Positions 1 through 9,111 of a stretch of DNA of 64,000 nt are shown here, in pieces (positions within the stretch are counted from its first letter, which is position 1; each line of letters starts with the position of its first letter). The notes under the pieces were generated by a model that searched no databases, was not told where the DNA came from, and saw only the letters and a list, made by a program, of their open reading frames with translations. Position numbers and translations under genes: made by a program. Source of the DNA: Bryobacteraceae bacterium (lineage in GTDB: Bacteria; Acidobacteriota; Terriglobia; Bryobacterales; Bryobacteraceae); assembly GCA_019748195.1 (NCBI GenBank), contig JAIEPW010000005.1, positions 1-64,000 of the forward strand. Direction: 5' to 3'.

Positions 1-123
1 CTGAATCGCAAGCTGGGCCGCGTGCGGCTGGTGGCGGAAGGGCCGGACGGGTTGATTTACATCGGGACCGACAGCCGCGAGCGGGAGGCGGGAAAGCTGT
101 ACCGGATTCGCCCGGCGGGGTGA
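1..123 (+). CDS. PQQ-dependent sugar dehydrogenase-like protein, C-terminal end only
   Basis: Only the last 40 codons are inside the window, so the start lies to the left. The visible tail contains the pattern V-x-E-G-P-D-G-x-I-Y-I-G-T-D and ends in K-L-Y-R-I-R-P, which is how the last beta-propeller blade of soluble glucose/sorbosone (aldose sugar) dehydrogenases ends. Those enzymes are periplasmic, use PQQ and oxidise aldoses. The catalytic residues lie outside the window, so the family call rests on one blade and other six-bladed propeller proteins (SMP-30/NHL type) remain possible. Confidence 0.5.
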   Translation: MNRKLGRVRLVAEGPDGLIYIGTDSREREAGKLYRIRPAG

Positions 124-139
124 TGCCGCCCTTGCGTTT

Positions 140-165
140 CCGCTCGCTAACGCGAGGCGGCTCCC
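140..165 (-). repeat. REP-like element, copy A
   Basis: Read on the minus strand this 26-base unit starts GGGAGCCGCC and ends TTAGCGAGCGG. Four related units lie at 29716-29743, 29773-29808, 30001-30037 and 30042-30063, all in intergenic DNA. This copy sits between two convergent genes. Confidence 0.55.
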
Positions 166-170
166 AAGCC

Positions 171-195
171 GGGTGGGGCGAACGCCGCCCCACCC
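171..195. terminator. Hairpin between convergent genes
   Basis: A perfect 10-bp stem (GGGTGGGGCG at 171-180, CGCCCCACCC at 186-195) closes a 5-base loop, placed between the stop of the gene ending at 123 and the stop of the leftward gene ending at 203. There is no T-tract on either side, so intrinsic termination is uncertain, but the position fits a bidirectional terminator or transcript-end stabiliser. Confidence 0.45.
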
Positions 196-202
196 GCGAC
201 GG

Positions 203-1624
203 CTACTGTGCCGAGCTTGCCCGCGACTTCGGCGCGGGGAACGGATACACGTCCGGAGTCACCCGCACCGGGGTCGTGAATTTGAACGGATACTTGCCGC
301 CGCTGGTAAACGTCAGCTCCACGAAGTAAGCCGTCCAACCCTTGGGGGGCTTCGGAACCTTGGCCAGGTAAACACCCTTCGACACCTCAGCCAGTTCGCT
401 GGACTGGTATGCCGGACCGATCTTTTCCAGCCGGAAGTCGCGGGCATCGGCGTTGGTCGCCTGCCAGACCTTGACGGAAACGGGGCGCGTTTCCGAGGTC
501 ACGCGGATCGCGTCGTCCTCGAACTTCCAGGTGAACTTCGGCCGCTCCTGGTTGCGCAGCATCGCGTCATAGTAGGCAATGATGCTCTCGCGCGCATCGG
601 TGTTCCGCAGCGAGTGATCGCTGTTGGGGACATAGCGCAGGTATTTCTCTCCCTTCAAATCATCGAAGTAAAACTGCGACGAATCGGGAAGGAAGAACTG
701 ATCGCCCGCCGAGTTGACGATGAACTTAGGCATGGTCAGCCGGTTGCGATACTCGTACGGCTCCACGATCTTCATCAGCTTCCTGTACTCGGGCGTTCCG
801 GACCAGCCCATCAGGTCGCGATTTTCATAGTCGCGCACGGCGGGAGCCCAGAAGCCGTAGGCGCGGTAATGATGAATGAAGCTCGCTTCGACGTTCAGCA
901 GGTCGATCACGATGGGGCTGATGCCGACAACGCGAGGGTCCACCGCGGCCGTGGTCCAGGTGGTCCAGCCGCGCTTGGAGCCGCCGGCGACGAAGAACTT
1001 CTCCACCTTGTAATTGCCGCCGGCGTCGGAAGCCATCAGGGCGCTGACGGTATCCATGGCGCGGACCGCCGCCTTGGTCATGGGAAGGCGGGCGGGCCAC
1101 ATCTCGTTCTGCGACTTCAGAAACCGATCCCAGGTATAGGCGATGAACTCATCCTCGTACATGCCGCCGCCTCGCTGTCCGAACTTCTCGCCCTGATCGG
1201 GGAAGTTGATGGGCTGGTTCGGGACCATGCGCAGTTCGGCGGAGACGGTTCCGGTGGCCACGGCGCGCTCGATCAGCGCGGGATCAATGCGCTTCTCTTC
1301 GGGAAGCGGATCGCGGTTGGAGCCGCCGGTGATATACAGGAACGCGACATCGCTCTTCACCACGTCCGGCTTCACGACGATCAGCCAGTGGCGCCACGTG
1401 CTCTGGTCGGGGAGAACCGGCGGTTTCCAGGTCTGCGACGTCATGTCGATGACAAAGGTGGTGTAGCCGGCGCCGGGGTACGTCTTGGCGACTTCCCATT
1501 TGTAGCTGGGGTCCGGCGTCTTGACGTAGCGGTCGAGCGCGGTGATTTTCTCGCCCTGCGCCAGGAGCAGGGCCGGCGCCGCGAGAGTGGCGAGTAGCGC
1601 GTATCGTCTGGATAGGTTCATCAT
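203..1624 (-). CDS. PhoPQ-activated protein PqaA-like exported alpha/beta hydrolase
   Basis: The product looks like a PqaA-family (PhoPQ-activated pathogenicity-related) protein: an exported alpha/beta-hydrolase-like protein of unsettled substrate. After a Sec signal (N-terminal L-S-R-R, then a run of A and L ending LLLAQG) comes the hydrolase fold with nucleophile motif GGSKRGW (Ser about residue 216), an Asp in AGDQFF (about 308) and a His in NSDHSL (about 337), the expected Ser-Asp-His order. A GTG at 1639 would add five residues; I prefer the ATG at 1624 because it puts the positive charges directly before the hydrophobic core. Length about 473 aa is normal for the family. It stands alone and converges with the gene to its left. 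Confidence 0.85.
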   Translation of the reverse strand: MMNLSRRYALLATLAAPALLLAQGEKITALDRYVKTPDPSYKWEVAKTYPGAGYTTFVIDMTSQTWKPPVLPDQSTWRHWLIVVKPDVVKSDVAFLYITGGSNRDPLPEEKRIDPALIERAVATGTVSAELRMVPNQPINFPDQGEKFGQRGGGMYEDEFIAYTWDRFLKSQNEMWPARLPMTKAAVRAMDTVSALMASDAGGNYKVEKFFVAGGSKRGWTTWTTAAVDPRVVGISPIVIDLLNVEASFIHHYRAYGFWAPAVRDYENRDLMGWSGTPEYRKLMKIVEPYEYRNRLTMPKFIVNSAGDQFFLPDSSQFYFDDLKGEKYLRYVPNSDHSLRNTDARESIIAYYDAMLRNQERPKFTWKFEDDAIRVTSETRPVSVKVWQATNADARDFRLEKIGPAYQSSELAEVSKGVYLAKVPKPPKGWTAYFVELTFTSGGKYPFKFTTPVRVTPDVYPFPAPKSRASSAQ

Positions 1625-1770
1625 CCGCGAGGATATCACCCGCTCCGACTGCGGTGCAGCTACGCCCCGCTTCCGGCGCGGTCCGTCCCAATTCCGGCCA
1701 GTACGGGCTGATCCAAGCTATTTGTTTTCAAAAATGTAGCTGCGGAACTGCAATTGCCATCAGATAGCCG

Positions 1771-4140
1771 ATGACCGTTCAAGACCTGAGGCTTGCTGTC
1801 CGCAACCTCCGCAACCGCCCGGGCTTCGCACTGGTGGCCCTGGCGTCGCTTGCTTTAGGGATTGGAGCGAACAGCTCCATTTTCAGCTTCGTAAACTCGA
1901 TTCTCCTGGCGCCACTGCCGTTTCCCGAGTCACGCCGTGTGGTGGAGATTCAGGACTATGAGGGGGCGCGCCCGGCGAACGGGAACCCCGTCCGGCTGCT
2001 GGAGTGGGGCGCGAAATCGCAGACGCTGGAGGCGGTGACCGGCGGATACCTGGAGGATTTCACGCTGCTGAACGGCGACACGCCGGAGCGGGTGCGGGGC
2101 ATCCGCAGCTTCGGCAGCCTGCTGGACACCTTCGCGATCCGCCCCGTGGTGGGCCGGCCGTTTACGCGGGAGGAGGAACTGGGCCGCGGTGCGGTAGTGC
2201 TGATCAGCCACGCGATGTGGAAGTCGAGGTTCGACGGGGATCCGGGGATCGCCGGGCGCAAGATTACGCTGAACGGGCGGCCGCACGAGATTATCGGCGT
2301 GCTTCCCGAAGGCGCGGATCACTTCCGGCTGTCGATTTTCGCCGCGGAGCCGGTGCAGAGCTTTCCGCGCGGCGCACGGTTCATTTCGCAGACGGCCCGC
2401 CTGAAGGCGGGTGTTTCGCTGCAGCAGGCCCAGGCGGATCTGGAGAGGCTGGCGCTGAACTTCCGGGCCGAGTATCCGGCGACGGATAAGGAACTGGGCG
2501 TGCGGCTGACGCGATATCAGGACACGGTCGTGGAAGAAGTGCGAACGCCGCTGCTGGTGCTGATGGCCGCGGTTGGCCTGGTGCTGCTGATCGCCTGCCT
2601 GAACATCGCCGGGTTGGCCTTGTACCGTACGGCGGGGCGGAAGCGGGAACTGGCGATCCGCCAGGCTCTGGGCGCGACTCGCTCGCGGCTGGCGGGAACA
2701 CTGCTGGCGGAGAGCCTGGTGCTGGGGGTCGCCGGCGGGGCGGCGGGGTTGCTGCTGGCGTTCTGGGGAGTCGACTTCCTGCGCTGGATCATGCCCGCGG
2801 ACGTGCCGCGGCTGACCGAGGTCCGGCTGGACTGGCGCGTGGTCACCTTCGCCGCCGCGCTGTCCCTGTGCGCGGCCTTTGCCAGCGGCTGGATTCCGGC
2901 GTGGCAGGGGTCGCGGATGGGTTGGGAGGATGCGCTGCGGACGGCACGGGGAGCGTCGCGGCGGCAGTGGATCGCCGGCGCGCTGGTAGTGGGCGAGATC
3001 GCGTTTTCGGCCGCGCTGCTGATCGGCGCGGGCATGTTGCTGCGCAGCTTCTGGAACCTGCAACAACAGCCCCTCGGGTTCCGCAACGGCGGATTGCTGA
3101 CCTTCCGGTTCTCGTTCCCCTGGCAGAGTGAGCAGGAGCAGGTGAACGGCGCTTACCAACGCATCCTGGACGCATTGCGGGAAATCCCGGGCGTGCGCGA
3201 GGCGGCTCTGGTGGACCGGCTGCCGCGCGACGGGGGCTCGGCGAGTGCCAAGGCGTTCATCGAAGGCCGCGATCCGGCGCAAATCCCCGCGCAGGTGGAG
3301 CTGTTCAAGCGGTCCGCGAGCCTGAACTATCTTCGTATGATGGGCGTGCCTTTGAAGGCGGGCCGGTACCTGGAGGAGTCCGACCGCGGCCTGAAGCGTA
3401 CGGTGATCAACGAGTCGGCCGCGCGGCAGTATTTCGACGGCGCGAATCCGATCGGGCAGAAGATCGGCCTGGAGTGGAAGGGAGCCAAGGAGCCGCCGAG
3501 TGTCTTTGAGATCGTGGGCGTGACTGCGAACCTGCCGTTTGAAGAGCGGGAGAAGATCACACCGCCGGCGATGTACGTGGGTTTCGAGCACATGTTCTGG
3601 CCGATCTCGTCCTTCGTGGTGCGGACCGAGGGGAATCCGATGGCGCTCGCGGGTGCGATTCGCGCCAAGGTGGCGTCGCTCGACCGCAGCCGCGCGCTCG
3701 ATCGCATGCAAACGATGGACGATTTCATGTTTCAGCGGGCTGCCCAGCCGCGGCTGCAAACGGGGTTTGTCACGGTGTTTGCGCTGCTGGCCTTGGGGCT
3801 GGCGGCGATCGGGATCTACGGTCTGCTGGCGAACACGGTGGCCGACCGGGCTCGCGAGATCGGTATCCGGATGGCGTTGGGAGCAGTGCCGGCGGATGTG
3901 ATCCGCGGCATTTTGCGGCAGACGGGCCGCCTGGTGATTGCCGGCGGCGTCTTGGGTGTCGCGGGGGGGCTCGCGCTGTCGCGCGCGATGGGCAAGCTGC
4001 TGTTCGGGCTGTCGCCGGACGATCCGCTCACCTTCGCTGCTTCGCTGGCGGTGCTGATGGCGGTGGCTATACTCGCATCGTGGCTGCCGGCGCGGAAGGC
4101 CAGCCGTCTGGATCCGGCGCAAGTGCTGCGGCGGGAATAA
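1771..4140 (+). CDS. ADOP-type ABC transporter permease (duplicated FtsX/MacB core)
   Basis: A 789-aa inner-membrane protein of the acidobacterial duplicated orphan permease (ADOP) type. It begins with the typical DLRLAVRNLRNRPGF leader into a first membrane helix (about 20-42), then a MacB-like periplasmic domain (about 50-250), an FtsX helix block with the RKRELAIRQALGATR signature (about 265-420), a second periplasmic domain (about 430-660) and a second FtsX block with AREIGIRMALGA and a final LPARKASRLDP tail. Such proteins resemble MacB permeases but are usually encoded without an ATPase, and none is adjacent here. The PadR regulator often found near ADOP genes is also absent. Substrate unknown. 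MsrB follows with no gap and may be cotranscribed. Confidence 0.9.
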   Translation: MTVQDLRLAVRNLRNRPGFALVALASLALGIGANSSIFSFVNSILLAPLPFPESRRVVEIQDYEGARPANGNPVRLLEWGAKSQTLEAVTGGYLEDFTLLNGDTPERVRGIRSFGSLLDTFAIRPVVGRPFTREEELGRGAVVLISHAMWKSRFDGDPGIAGRKITLNGRPHEIIGVLPEGADHFRLSIFAAEPVQSFPRGARFISQTARLKAGVSLQQAQADLERLALNFRAEYPATDKELGVRLTRYQDTVVEEVRTPLLVLMAAVGLVLLIACLNIAGLALYRTAGRKRELAIRQALGATRSRLAGTLLAESLVLGVAGGAAGLLLAFWGVDFLRWIMPADVPRLTEVRLDWRVVTFAAALSLCAAFASGWIPAWQGSRMGWEDALRTARGASRRQWIAGALVVGEIAFSAALLIGAGMLLRSFWNLQQQPLGFRNGGLLTFRFSFPWQSEQEQVNGAYQRILDALREIPGVREAALVDRLPRDGGSASAKAFIEGRDPAQIPAQVELFKRSASLNYLRMMGVPLKAGRYLEESDRGLKRTVINESAARQYFDGANPIGQKIGLEWKGAKEPPSVFEIVGVTANLPFEEREKITPPAMYVGFEHMFWPISSFVVRTEGNPMALAGAIRAKVASLDRSRALDRMQTMDDFMFQRAAQPRLQTGFVTVFALLALGLAAIGIYGLLANTVADRAREIGIRMALGAVPADVIRGILRQTGRLVIAGGVLGVAGGLALSRAMGKLLFGLSPDDPLTFAASLAVLMAVAILASWLPARKASRLDPAQVLRRE

Positions 4141-4701
4141 GTGCGGATTTTCATCGCGGTCGCGTTGGTGGGCGTGGCGGGAACGGCGTTTCTGCTGCTG
4201 TCCGGAGGCTCGCCCGCGCCGGATCCGCTCGCGCCGGGCAGCGGCGGCGAGATTGAAGTTCTGCACATTGCAAAATCTGGCGAACCAGGCCGCGTCCTGA
4301 CCCTGCGCCGCGTGTCGAAATCCGATGACGAATGGCGCAAGCAGCTCTCGGCGGCGGAGTTCCTGGTGACGCGAACGGGCGCGACGGAGCCGGCCTTCAG
4401 CGGCCGCTATTGGCGAGCGAAGGAAGCGGGGCTGTATCGCTGCGTCGCCTGCGGGCTGGCGCTATTCGACTCCGGATCGAAGTTCGAATCGGGCACGGGG
4501 TGGCCCAGCTTCCGGCGGCCGGTAGCGCAAGGCAACGTCGCGCTGCGCGAGGATCGCAGCCTGGGCATCGCCCGCGTGGAGGTCCTGTGCGCGCGGTGCG
4601 ATTCGCATTTGGGGCACGTGTTCGACGACGGCCCGGCGCCAGAAGGGAAGCGATACTGCATGAACTCGCTGGCGCTGCGGCTGGAACGCGCCGGGTCTTA
4701 G
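4141..4701 (+). CDS. msrB: Peptide-methionine (R)-S-oxide reductase, exported or membrane-anchored
   Basis: MsrB reduces methionine-R-sulfoxide in proteins. The structural zinc site is complete (C101xxC104 and C150xxC153), with the family motifs GTGWPSF, CDSHLGHVF and the catalytic Cys in RYCMNS (C173). Residues 1-20 form a hydrophobic signal or anchor followed by a Pro/Ser/Gly-rich linker, which suggests action on the periplasmic side, unlike the usual cytosolic MsrB. The start is a GTG that begins on the base right after the TAA of the ADOP permease gene, so the two are probably cotranscribed. It converges with the symporter gene, overlapping its stop by 4 bases. Confidence 0.93.
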   Translation: MRIFIAVALVGVAGTAFLLLSGGSPAPDPLAPGSGGEIEVLHIAKSGEPGRVLTLRRVSKSDDEWRKQLSAAEFLVTRTGATEPAFSGRYWRAKEAGLYRCVACGLALFDSGSKFESGTGWPSFRRPVAQGNVALREDRSLGIARVEVLCARCDSHLGHVFDDGPAPEGKRYCMNSLALRLERAGS

Positions 4702-6374
4702 CTGGCCTTGGCGGGCTCGGGCTTCTGGAACAGCGAAATCACCAGCCCGGCGGCGATCACCACGAAGCAACCGATCACGTTGTACCAGAGGAACGCGATG
4801 GACGTGAAGCGGTTGGCGGCGAAGATCGCGATTTCGCCGAGAATCACGCCCCAGAAGGCGCCGTTCGCGCCCACCCGTGGAAAAAAGAACGCGAGCACGA
4901 ACACGCCCAGCATTCCGCCGTAGAACAGCGAGCCCACCAGGTTCACGGCCTCGATCAGCGCGCCGAAGTTCTTGCCGTAATTGGCGAAGGCGATCGCATA
5001 GCAGCCCCAGAATACGGTGGCGATGCGCGAGGCGAGCAGGTAGTGGCGGTCCGAGCCCTTGGTCTTGAAATGGCGTCCGTACACGTCGATCACGCTGACG
5101 GTGGCCAGCGAGTTGATCTCTCCGGAGATGGAAGACATGGCGGCAGTGAAAATCACGGCGACGATCAGACCCACGATCCCGGCGGGCAAATACCTGGTGA
5201 CGAAGCTCAGGAAGATGTAGTTGGTGTCGTTAAAGCCTTGCTCCACCATGCCGGTGGCCTGTTTGCGGGTGGCTTCAAATTCCCGCTGCGCCGCCTGATA
5301 GCGTTCGATTCCACGGCTGCGAGCCTGCTCATCCGATTCCCGCTGGATCCGCACCAGATCCCGCGCCGCTTCCTTGCGCTGGTCAAAGGCGGCATTGTAG
5401 CGGGACTCCAGGTCGGCGAATCCCCCTTGTGACTGGATCTTTTTCAGCTCGACCGGCTGGAACAACACCGGAGGACGCTCGAACAGGAAGAACACAAACA
5501 CGATGGCGCCGATGAACAGAATGAAGAACTGCATGGGGATCTTGGCCATGGCGTTGAACAGCAGCGAAAGGCGGCTCTGGCCGACGCTCTTCCCGGTCAG
5601 GTAGCGCTGCACCTGGCTCTGATCGGTGCCGAAGTAGGCCAGCGCGAGGAACATGCCCCCGATCAGCCCGCTCCACAGGTTGTAGCGGTCGTTCCAATCG
5701 AACTTCGTCTCCACCGCGTTCAACCGCCCCGCGGCCCCCGCGAGCTTCACGGCGTCGAAGAACGAGACATCCTGGGGCAAGAGGGAAATGGCGATGAGCA
5801 GCGACAGCACCAGGGATAACAGGATCATCACCATCTGCGGGACATCGGCCCACTGGACCGCCTTGATGCCGCCCAGCGTGGTGTACAGGATCACCAGGCT
5901 GCCCATCAGGATGGTGGTGACCATGTCCGGAAGGCCCAGGATTACGCTGAGAACCACGGCGGGCGCGTACAGCGCGAGCCCCGATCCCAGCCCGCGCTGG
6001 ATCAGGAAGATCATGCTGACCAGTGCTCGGGTCTTGGCGTCGAAGCGGTATTCCAGGTACTCGTATGCCGTATAGACCTTGGCGCGGTGAAAAATGGGGA
6101 CCGCGGTGGCTGAGATCAGCACCATGGCCAACGGAAGGCCGAAGTAGAATTGCACGAAGCGCATCCCGTCGACGTAGGCCTGTCCGGTGGTGGAAATGAA
6201 GGTGATCGCGGTGGCCTGGGTGGCCATGATGGAAAGGCCCATGGCGTACCACGGCATGGTCTTGCCGGCCAGCAGGAATTTGTTGACGCTGTCCGATCCG
6301 CGGCCGCGATAGATGCCGTAGCCCACCAGGAGAAACAGCCATCCGGCCAGAACGGCCCAATCGAGCGTGGTCAC
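4698..6374 (-). CDS. Sodium:solute symporter (SSS/SLC5 family) with coiled-coil insertion
   Basis: A 558-aa inner-membrane Na+-coupled solute carrier with about 13-14 hydrophobic segments. Typical SSS features are the N-terminal NKFLLAGKTMPWYAMGLS region, the GxGLALYAPAVVLS helix, and the AAMSSISGEINSLATV motif at about 411-426. Residues about 306-382 are an unusually long, highly charged, Glu/Arg/Gln-rich stretch predicted to be helical or coiled-coil, placed between two membrane segments. A GTG at 6374 overlaps the TGA of the upstream small membrane gene (GTGA), which decides the start. Substrate cannot be read from sequence; linkage to a PIG-L deacetylase suggests a sugar or sugar-derived solute (inference). 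Confidence 0.9.
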   Translation of the reverse strand: MTTLDWAVLAGWLFLLVGYGIYRGRGSDSVNKFLLAGKTMPWYAMGLSIMATQATAITFISTTGQAYVDGMRFVQFYFGLPLAMVLISATAVPIFHRAKVYTAYEYLEYRFDAKTRALVSMIFLIQRGLGSGLALYAPAVVLSVILGLPDMVTTILMGSLVILYTTLGGIKAVQWADVPQMVMILLSLVLSLLIAISLLPQDVSFFDAVKLAGAAGRLNAVETKFDWNDRYNLWSGLIGGMFLALAYFGTDQSQVQRYLTGKSVGQSRLSLLFNAMAKIPMQFFILFIGAIVFVFFLFERPPVLFQPVELKKIQSQGGFADLESRYNAAFDQRKEAARDLVRIQRESDEQARSRGIERYQAAQREFEATRKQATGMVEQGFNDTNYIFLSFVTRYLPAGIVGLIVAVIFTAAMSSISGEINSLATVSVIDVYGRHFKTKGSDRHYLLASRIATVFWGCYAIAFANYGKNFGALIEAVNLVGSLFYGGMLGVFVLAFFFPRVGANGAFWGVILGEIAIFAANRFTSIAFLWYNVIGCFVVIAAGLVISLFQKPEPAKAS

Positions 6375-6517
6375 GGCCGGAACGCTCGCGTGAAGAAGTA
6401 GAAGGCGAGGATCACGCCGGCGACGTAGGTAAGCACCACGGCGTAGACCCGCGGCCACTGGCCCAGGAAGGGCGGCGGTTCATCCTCGACGGACTTGCGT
6501 TCCAGGTGATCGTTCAA
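6371..6517 (-). CDS. Small single-pass membrane protein (48 aa) coupled to symporter
   Basis: This short frame starts at TTG 6517, inside the TGA stop of the PIG-L gene (TTGA overlap), and ends in a TGA overlapping the GTG start of the symporter (GTGA overlap). The product has a charged, Pro-containing head (LNDHLERKSVEDEPPP) and one hydrophobic segment (about residues 24-42, VYAVVLTYVAGVILAFYFF) with a short positive tail. Two 4-base overlaps in a row argue that it is truly translated. It may be an accessory subunit of the symporter, as small one-helix partners are known for other secondary carriers. No family recognised. Confidence 0.7.
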   Translation of the reverse strand: MNDHLERKSVEDEPPPFLGQWPRVYAVVLTYVAGVILAFYFFTRAFRP

Positions 6518-9024
6518 TCGGTGGCCACCTTGCCCGCGCTGATCATGTTGGCGAAGAGCCGCCAAGCTCCGGGAACGCCCGCGGGCAACTGCCGGAACCA
6601 GGAGTACGCGCTGAAGATATAGACGCCCTTGCCGTGCTTCAGGTAGAGCATCCCGCCGCGCTGGGGCTGCTCCTCGGGATCGCGGGTTTCGAGCACCGGC
6701 TCATACTTGGGATCCCACTCGGAGGCGAAGTACAGGCCGCGTTCCTGCACCCAGCCGTCAAAGTCTTTCGCTGAAATCGGGTTGGGACTCTTGAGGAACG
6801 GCAGGTTGGGGTTCAGCAGGGTCACCGGGGCATCCTCCACCGTCACACGCTCGCGCGAAACGCGGATGGGGTAGGGACCAATCTTTTCGAGCAGAGCCGG
6901 ATTGCCGCCCATGAAGCCCCCCTCCAGAACGTTGTACTGCACCACCATGGCGCCCCCGGCCGAGACATAGTCGAGCAGGCGCTGCTGGTTGGCGCGCAGA
7001 TCGGGGCGGGTATTGTAGGCGCGAACGCCGGTGACAATGGCATCGAAGCGGGACAGATCCGCGCGAGCCAGGTCTTCGCTGGAGAGCAAGGTGACGTCCA
7101 CGCCCATCTGCCGCAGCGCGTCGGGGACCTCATCGCCCGCGCCCATCACATAGCCGATCCGCCTGGAGAGCGTTCGGACATCGGCGCGAACCAGTTCCGC
7201 CGTGGCCTGCGGGAACAGGGCGATGGCCGGGATGTGCGAGTACTCGATCACATCCATGCCCACCGCGATATCGCGGCCGCCGACCTTCGCCACCGCGCGC
7301 ATCGTACCGGAAGAGGGCGCCGCCGGGGGCGTGATGACGAAGCTGAGCGCTTTTTGCTGGCCACGCTCCGCGAGCTGGAAGGGTTGCGCCGCAGGCTCCG
7401 CCTTCCAGCCGGCGGGCACTTCCAGGCGCAGTTCGCCCGACACGCCGGCGGTATTTGCTTTCACCGGAACCTCGATTCGCCGCGACTTTTCGTCCACGAA
7501 CATCAGGGCGCGTTCGACGATATCGACGGCCACCGGCGGCGCCACCACGAAGGGGCGCACATGCTCGCCGGTGACGCGATCGACGTAGCGATGCTCCACC
7601 GGGCGCGTGATTTCGATTTCTTCTCCCCCGGCCTTCAGGGTGAAGGTAGCCTGCAGCACGGGCGGCGTTCGCGCGATGCCGAGCATCTCGGGAGACGGGA
7701 TGGCGTAGGCGGCGTCGCGCGACGGGTTGCGCAACCAGTACGGTTGCGAGTAGGGCTGGTCCTCCGGCACTTTCCAGCTAGCGGCGAAGGTCAGCGGGCG
7801 GTTGTAGGCGAGCACGGCGGGCTCGATGGCCGCCACGGGCGGCCGGCCCGGGCCCGCGAAGCGGACGCGCGCCAGCGAGATCGCGGCGCGGGAGCGGTTG
7901 ATCGCGGTGATCTGGATCTTGACGCTGGAGCCGGGCACTGCGGACCAGGTTTCCGCGGACGCGTCCACCCACAGCCCGGCGCAGAGGGCGATAACTTGAT
8001 CCAGTTCCGTGAGCTTCTGCCGGGCCCATGGGTCGGCGATGGCGGCGATCATCGGCCGGGCCTTGACCAGAAGCGGCAGGATTTTGTCGGGAGACATGGG
8101 GTCGAAGGCACGGTTGGCTTCCGCAAGAATTTCGCCGACCGGTGCGCCGCCGCGGACGCGGCTCCATGAGGTGTCGATGCCCTCGAACAGGTCGCGGGTC
8201 GCGGCGTCGCCGGCGACGTTCAGCAGGATGTTGCGCTGCGAGCCTTTCCGCTCGCTCGATCCCATGCCCTGGCTGCGGTGTTCGCTGCGGCTCATGCCGG
8301 CGATTTCGCCATAAGAGTAACCGAGAAGCGGCGAGAACTCGCCGGTGTCGATCTCCAGGCGATTCGGCGTCCTGGCGGCTTCCGCTTCCTGTTCCCGGGT
8401 GAAGGCGAAGGTGTTGAACACCATGCGCTTGGTTTGCCAGGGCTGCACCAGGGACAACTGCTCCGGGAAGCGCGCGGGATCGGCGGCGGCGGCGAACGCC
8501 TCGCGGGCGATCAGCGCGGAGGTCTGATGATGGCCGTGACCGTCGCGCGGCGTGCCGGAGAAGCGGAGAACGATCACGTCAGGGCGGAAGCGGCGGATAT
8601 TGAACACCATGTCGGCGAGCACGTTGTCGCGGCCCCACCTGGAGAGCGTTTCGCCGGCGGTCTTGGAGAACCCGAAATCGATGAAGCGGGTGAAGTATTG
8701 TTCGCCGCCGTCCAGCTTGCGCGCCGCCAGCAGTTCCTCGGTGCGAATGATGCCGAGCTTGTCGGACTGCTCGGAGCCAATCAGATTCTGGCCGCCTTCG
8801 CCCCGTGTCAGCGCCAGGTAAGCGGTGCGCAGGTTGCGTCCACGGGCGAAGTAGGCGATCAGCGCGGTGTTCTCATCGTCCGGATGAGCGGCGATCATCA
8901 GCACGCTGCCCAGCGTGTTGAGGCGGTCCAAAGCCAGCTTGATTTCCGGCGTTCCCGCAAGGTTGCGCTGGCCCGGAAGTGAGAAAACGATCAGGAAGAA
9001 CAGGATGCAGGTGCGTGAAAGCAT
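6514..9024 (-). CDS. Exported PIG-L (LmbE-like) deacetylase with C-terminal amidotransferase-like domain
   Basis: An 836-aa exported protein. A signal peptide (1-19) precedes a PIG-L/LmbE domain with the zinc-binding A-H-P-D-D-E motif (H47, D49, D50, E51) and a second His cluster, GHGHHQTS; these enzymes remove N-acetyl groups from sugars or small molecules. The middle is beta-rich and resembles exported sugar-enzyme spacer domains. From about residue 610 a class I glutamine-amidotransferase/ThuA-like fold seems to follow (RIGYVMGAGDEVPDALRQM, then FDAIVTGVRAYNT). This long multidomain version is common in Acidobacteriota and Bacteroidota. First gene of a leftward operon with the small membrane protein and the symporter, so deacetylation followed by uptake of the product is plausible (inference). 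Confidence 0.88.
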   Translation of the reverse strand: MLSRTCILFFLIVFSLPGQRNLAGTPEIKLALDRLNTLGSVLMIAAHPDDENTALIAYFARGRNLRTAYLALTRGEGGQNLIGSEQSDKLGIIRTEELLAARKLDGGEQYFTRFIDFGFSKTAGETLSRWGRDNVLADMVFNIRRFRPDVIVLRFSGTPRDGHGHHQTSALIAREAFAAAADPARFPEQLSLVQPWQTKRMVFNTFAFTREQEAEAARTPNRLEIDTGEFSPLLGYSYGEIAGMSRSEHRSQGMGSSERKGSQRNILLNVAGDAATRDLFEGIDTSWSRVRGGAPVGEILAEANRAFDPMSPDKILPLLVKARPMIAAIADPWARQKLTELDQVIALCAGLWVDASAETWSAVPGSSVKIQITAINRSRAAISLARVRFAGPGRPPVAAIEPAVLAYNRPLTFAASWKVPEDQPYSQPYWLRNPSRDAAYAIPSPEMLGIARTPPVLQATFTLKAGGEEIEITRPVEHRYVDRVTGEHVRPFVVAPPVAVDIVERALMFVDEKSRRIEVPVKANTAGVSGELRLEVPAGWKAEPAAQPFQLAERGQQKALSFVITPPAAPSSGTMRAVAKVGGRDIAVGMDVIEYSHIPAIALFPQATAELVRADVRTLSRRIGYVMGAGDEVPDALRQMGVDVTLLSSEDLARADLSRFDAIVTGVRAYNTRPDLRANQQRLLDYVSAGGAMVVQYNVLEGGFMGGNPALLEKIGPYPIRVSRERVTVEDAPVTLLNPNLPFLKSPNPISAKDFDGWVQERGLYFASEWDPKYEPVLETRDPEEQPQRGGMLYLKHGKGVYIFSAYSWFRQLPAGVPGAWRLFANMISAGKVATD

Positions 9025-9111
9025 TGTCGTGAGGGTAAACAGCTAGTGTAGACGACGCCGCGGCAGCGGCGCGGGTTAGCCCGGCCCGCGCATTCCCGGC
9101 CGATTTGTCGG

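Noticed and set aside
1930-4266. A 778-codon frame antisense to the ADOP permease
   Set aside because: Low-complexity Arg/Gln/His-rich product and no start context; the plus strand encodes a textbook ADOP protein.
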